A DNA stretch of 5,378 nt, taken from assembly GCA_958439155.1 (NCBI GenBank), contig CAUBUJ010000114.1:1-5378 (forward strand). Reading direction: 5' to 3'. This stretch comes from an uncultured Veillonellaceae bacterium. Its GTDB lineage: Bacteria > Bacillota > Negativicutes > Veillonellales > Dialisteraceae. Position 1 is the stretch's first letter. Every line of letters starts with the position of its first letter. The translations under genes and the position numbers were made by a program. Positions 4,417 to 5,378 of this stretch are shown one piece after another. The notes beneath the pieces were generated by a model. The model worked only from the letters and a program-made list of their open reading frames with translations, searched no databases and was not told the origin of the DNA.

Positions 4417-4462
4417 CGCGGGCCCCGCTCCCATGGTACCATCTGCAAACGCGGGCTATGCG

Positions 4463-4969
4463 TTATTCCTCCTGGAATGCAGCGGCGATGGCTTTCGCGA
4501 AGTCTGACGCTTTTTTTAGATCCGTTTCGTCAGGATGGTGTTCTGCTTCTTCCAGGCGGGCCCTTCTTTCCGGGGTCAGCGGATGGACCTGTTCGGTATG
4601 GGCGGAGCGGCGTCCTGTGTGGAAGGAGTGGACCCGGCCCTGGCAGAGGAAGCCTCCCAGGTACGGCGCGTCTTCCGGCAGGAGAGCCGCCGCGTTGGCA
4701 AGGTACCGTTTGGCTGCGTCAGAATCGGGATAGGCCCCGGCTGTGGCGAAGAGCGCTGCCGGGCGGTGGATCTGGGAGAGTACCGCCTGAGCCTGGGGGT
4801 CGGCGCCGCGCCGGAAGGCCCAGAATCCGAGGAAGACCGCTGCATACGGTGTCAGGTCAGCAGGCGCCCTGGAGACGGGAGCGATGTCTGCCGAAAGCGC
4901 GCCGGCGATGGCGCGGGCTACTTTTTCTGTATTTCCTGTGCGTGACGAATAGAGTACGAGAAATTTCAT
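4463..4969 (-). CDS. flavodoxin family protein
   Basis: A 168-aa cytoplasmic FMN-binding electron carrier of the flavodoxin fold. The phosphate-binding loop YSSRTGNT (residues 7-14) follows the first beta strand, MKFLVL. Further blocks are GFWAFRRGAD (48-57), FATAGAYPDS (74-83) and GGFLCQGRV (105-113), and a C-terminal HPDETDL (145-151). These resemble the short flavodoxin-like family that includes BilS, the partner of bilirubin reductase, but no bilR is beside it, so I do not assign that role. The ATG at 4969 has AGGAGG 5 bases upstream. A 14-residue in-frame extension upstream would bury that site and has no family match. The stop is about 22 bases from the nearest repeat boundary. A weak AACGC/GCGTT stem overlaps the stop, but there is no proper terminator. 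Redox partner unknown. Confidence 0.9.
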   Translation of the reverse strand: MKFLVLYSSRTGNTEKVARAIAGALSADIAPVSRAPADLTPYAAVFLGFWAFRRGADPQAQAVLSQIHRPAALFATAGAYPDSDAAKRYLANAAALLPEDAPYLGGFLCQGRVHSFHTGRRSAHTEQVHPLTPERRARLEEAEHHPDETDLKKASDFAKAIAAAFQEE

Positions 4970-4974
4970 ATAGA

Positions 4975-4981
4975 CCTCCTC
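4975..4981 (-). promoter_or_regulatory. ribosome binding site of the flavodoxin gene
   Basis: GAGGAGG on the - strand, 5 bases before ATG 4969. It decides the start. Confidence 0.85.
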
Positions 4982-5018
4982 AAAAAAACGCACCCTGTCT
5001 GGATTTCCCATAGTGCTT

Positions 5019-5024
5019 TATAAT
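5019..5024 (+). promoter_or_regulatory. candidate -10 box for the amidinotransferase gene
   Basis: TATAAT in CTTTATAATAGA, with no convincing -35 at 16-18 bases upstream. The same bases read TATTAT on the - strand and could serve the divergent flavodoxin gene. The + strand leader would be about 70 bases. Confidence 0.4.
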
Positions 5025-5035
5025 AGAAAAATCAT

Positions 5036-5065
5036 AGAGGATTCCCCAAAGGAAATGGAATCTCT
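5036..5065 (+). other. leader hairpin of the amidinotransferase gene
   Basis: AGAGGATTCC (5036-5045) pairs with GGAATCTCT (5057-5065), nine pairs with one bulged G, closing an 11-base loop. It lies just after the expected start of transcription. There is no T run, so it is not a terminator. Confidence 0.5.
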
Positions 5066-5101
5066 CCTTGCATTATACCCTGAGAAAGGAAGATGATACC
5101 T

Positions 5102-5378
5102 ATGTTTACTGCCAATGGCACAGGAAAATTGACGCGGGTCCTCATGTCGCCGCCGTCGTATCTCGAGGCCAGGCCCATCAATGCGATCGCCGAAAAATAT
5201 GTAGGACAGCCTTTTGACAAGGAGAAAATGCGCCGCGAATATGAAGCGCTGCAGGCGATCTACCGCGGAGAGGGCATACAAATCGAGGAGCTTCCTGCCG
5301 ATCCGGAACGGCCCAATTCAGTGTTTGCCCGCGATTTCGGCGGCTGCGTCCGGGAAGGGTACATTCTCGGGCGGTACC
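5102..5378 (+). CDS. amidinotransferase / dimethylarginine dimethylaminohydrolase family protein, N-terminal part
   Basis: The first 92 residues of a protein that runs off the right end. RVLMSPPSYLEARPIN (12-27) and PNSVFARDFGG (71-81) match the N-terminal blocks of the amidinotransferase superfamily, which includes dimethylargininase and arginine deiminase. These enzymes act on guanidino groups of arginine derivatives in the cytoplasm. Arg77-Asp78 lie in the conserved F-x-R-D motif that helps bind the guanidino substrate. The catalytic His and Cys would be beyond the window, so the exact reaction cannot be told. ATG 5102 has AAAGGA (5085-5090) 11 bases upstream. An in-frame ATG at 5093 is too close to that site. 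The gene is divergent from the flavodoxin gene, with 132 bases between their starts. Confidence 0.85.
   Translation, partial: MFTANGTGKLTRVLMSPPSYLEARPINAIAEKYVGQPFDKEKMRREYEALQAIYRGEGIQIEELPADPERPNSVFARDFGGCVREGYILGRY

Larger units (their letters stand above)
3882..4440. repeat. composite intergenic repeat array II (mostly leftward units)
   Basis: A gene-free stretch between the start of nhaA and the end of the flavodoxin gene, built from the same unit as array I. Cores on the - strand: 4152-4159 (TGCATTAT), 4268-4275 (TGCGTCAT), 4372-4379 (TGCATCAT) and a decayed one at about 4433-4440 that keeps the adjoining ATGGGAGCGGGG. Spacings are 116, 104 and 61 bp. One rightward core, TGCATCAT, is at 3882-3889. 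At 3926-3938 a 13-mer (GATGCTGGCCGCA) is the exact reverse complement of 1046-1058 in array I. Bases 3891-3914 are a local GTAGCGC-type tandem. From 3801 to 3880 I see only AT-rich DNA, and from 3940 to 4070 only weakly repeat-like sequence. Confidence 0.8.

Noticed and set aside
678..4440. Insertion sequence or MITE pair around the phosphatase and nhaA genes
   Set aside because: The arrays face mainly opposite ways, but no transposase, defined ends or target-site duplications are visible.
4318..5013. 231-codon ORF on the + strand over the flavodoxin gene
   Set aside because: It begins in the repeat array and is antisense to a clear flavodoxin gene.

Overview
The window looks like the chromosome of a bacterium of the Firmicutes, with fairly GC-rich codon third positions and strong AAGGAG/AAAGGA ribosome binding sites. 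A Negativicutes relative such as Dialister or Megasphaera is my best guess. That rests on overall impression only and is not proven by anything in the window.

Layout, left to right: (1) the 3' end of ileS (isoleucyl-tRNA synthetase, + strand, ending at 605) with its own intrinsic terminator; (2) a 740-base gene-free stretch (about 642-1385) built from a hierarchical mosaic repeat; (3) a low-molecular-weight protein-tyrosine phosphatase gene on the - strand (1386-1844), whose stop codon lies inside the repeat; (4) a promoter region and a small unrecognised ORF on the + strand (2175-2312, 45 aa) with operator-like palindromes and a structured 3' region; (5) two near-adjacent bidirectional terminators (2410-2487); (6) nhaA, a complete Na+/H+ antiporter gene on the - strand (2543-3727), with its promoter and a hairpin in its leader; (7) a second gene-free repeat stretch (about 3880-4440); (8) a flavodoxin-family gene on the - strand (4463-4969); (9) a leader with a hairpin, then the 5' end of an amidinotransferase/DDAH-family gene on the + strand (5102 to the window end).

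The genes do not form one pathway. They read as mostly single-gene transcription units: translation (ileS), protein dephosphorylation, sodium/proton homeostasis, electron transfer and guanidino-amino-acid metabolism. The striking content is between the genes. Both long gene-free stretches carry the same composite unit: a core box TGCGTCAT, a G-rich spacer, an array of strictly 7-bp repeats (GTCTGRA type), a purine-rich and TTTTATA-like segment, and a GCGGC-NNN-GCCGC hairpin. Core-to-core spacing is mostly 104-121 bp. Some units carry a second, unrelated 7-bp repeat (AGCTGAM type). At the three gene 3' ends where the arrays occur (ileS, the phosphatase and the flavodoxin), the units nearest the gene point in the gene's direction of transcription. 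A lone hairpin module of the same kind sits in the nhaA leader. I do not know of a described family with this exact architecture, and it is the best candidate here for something new.
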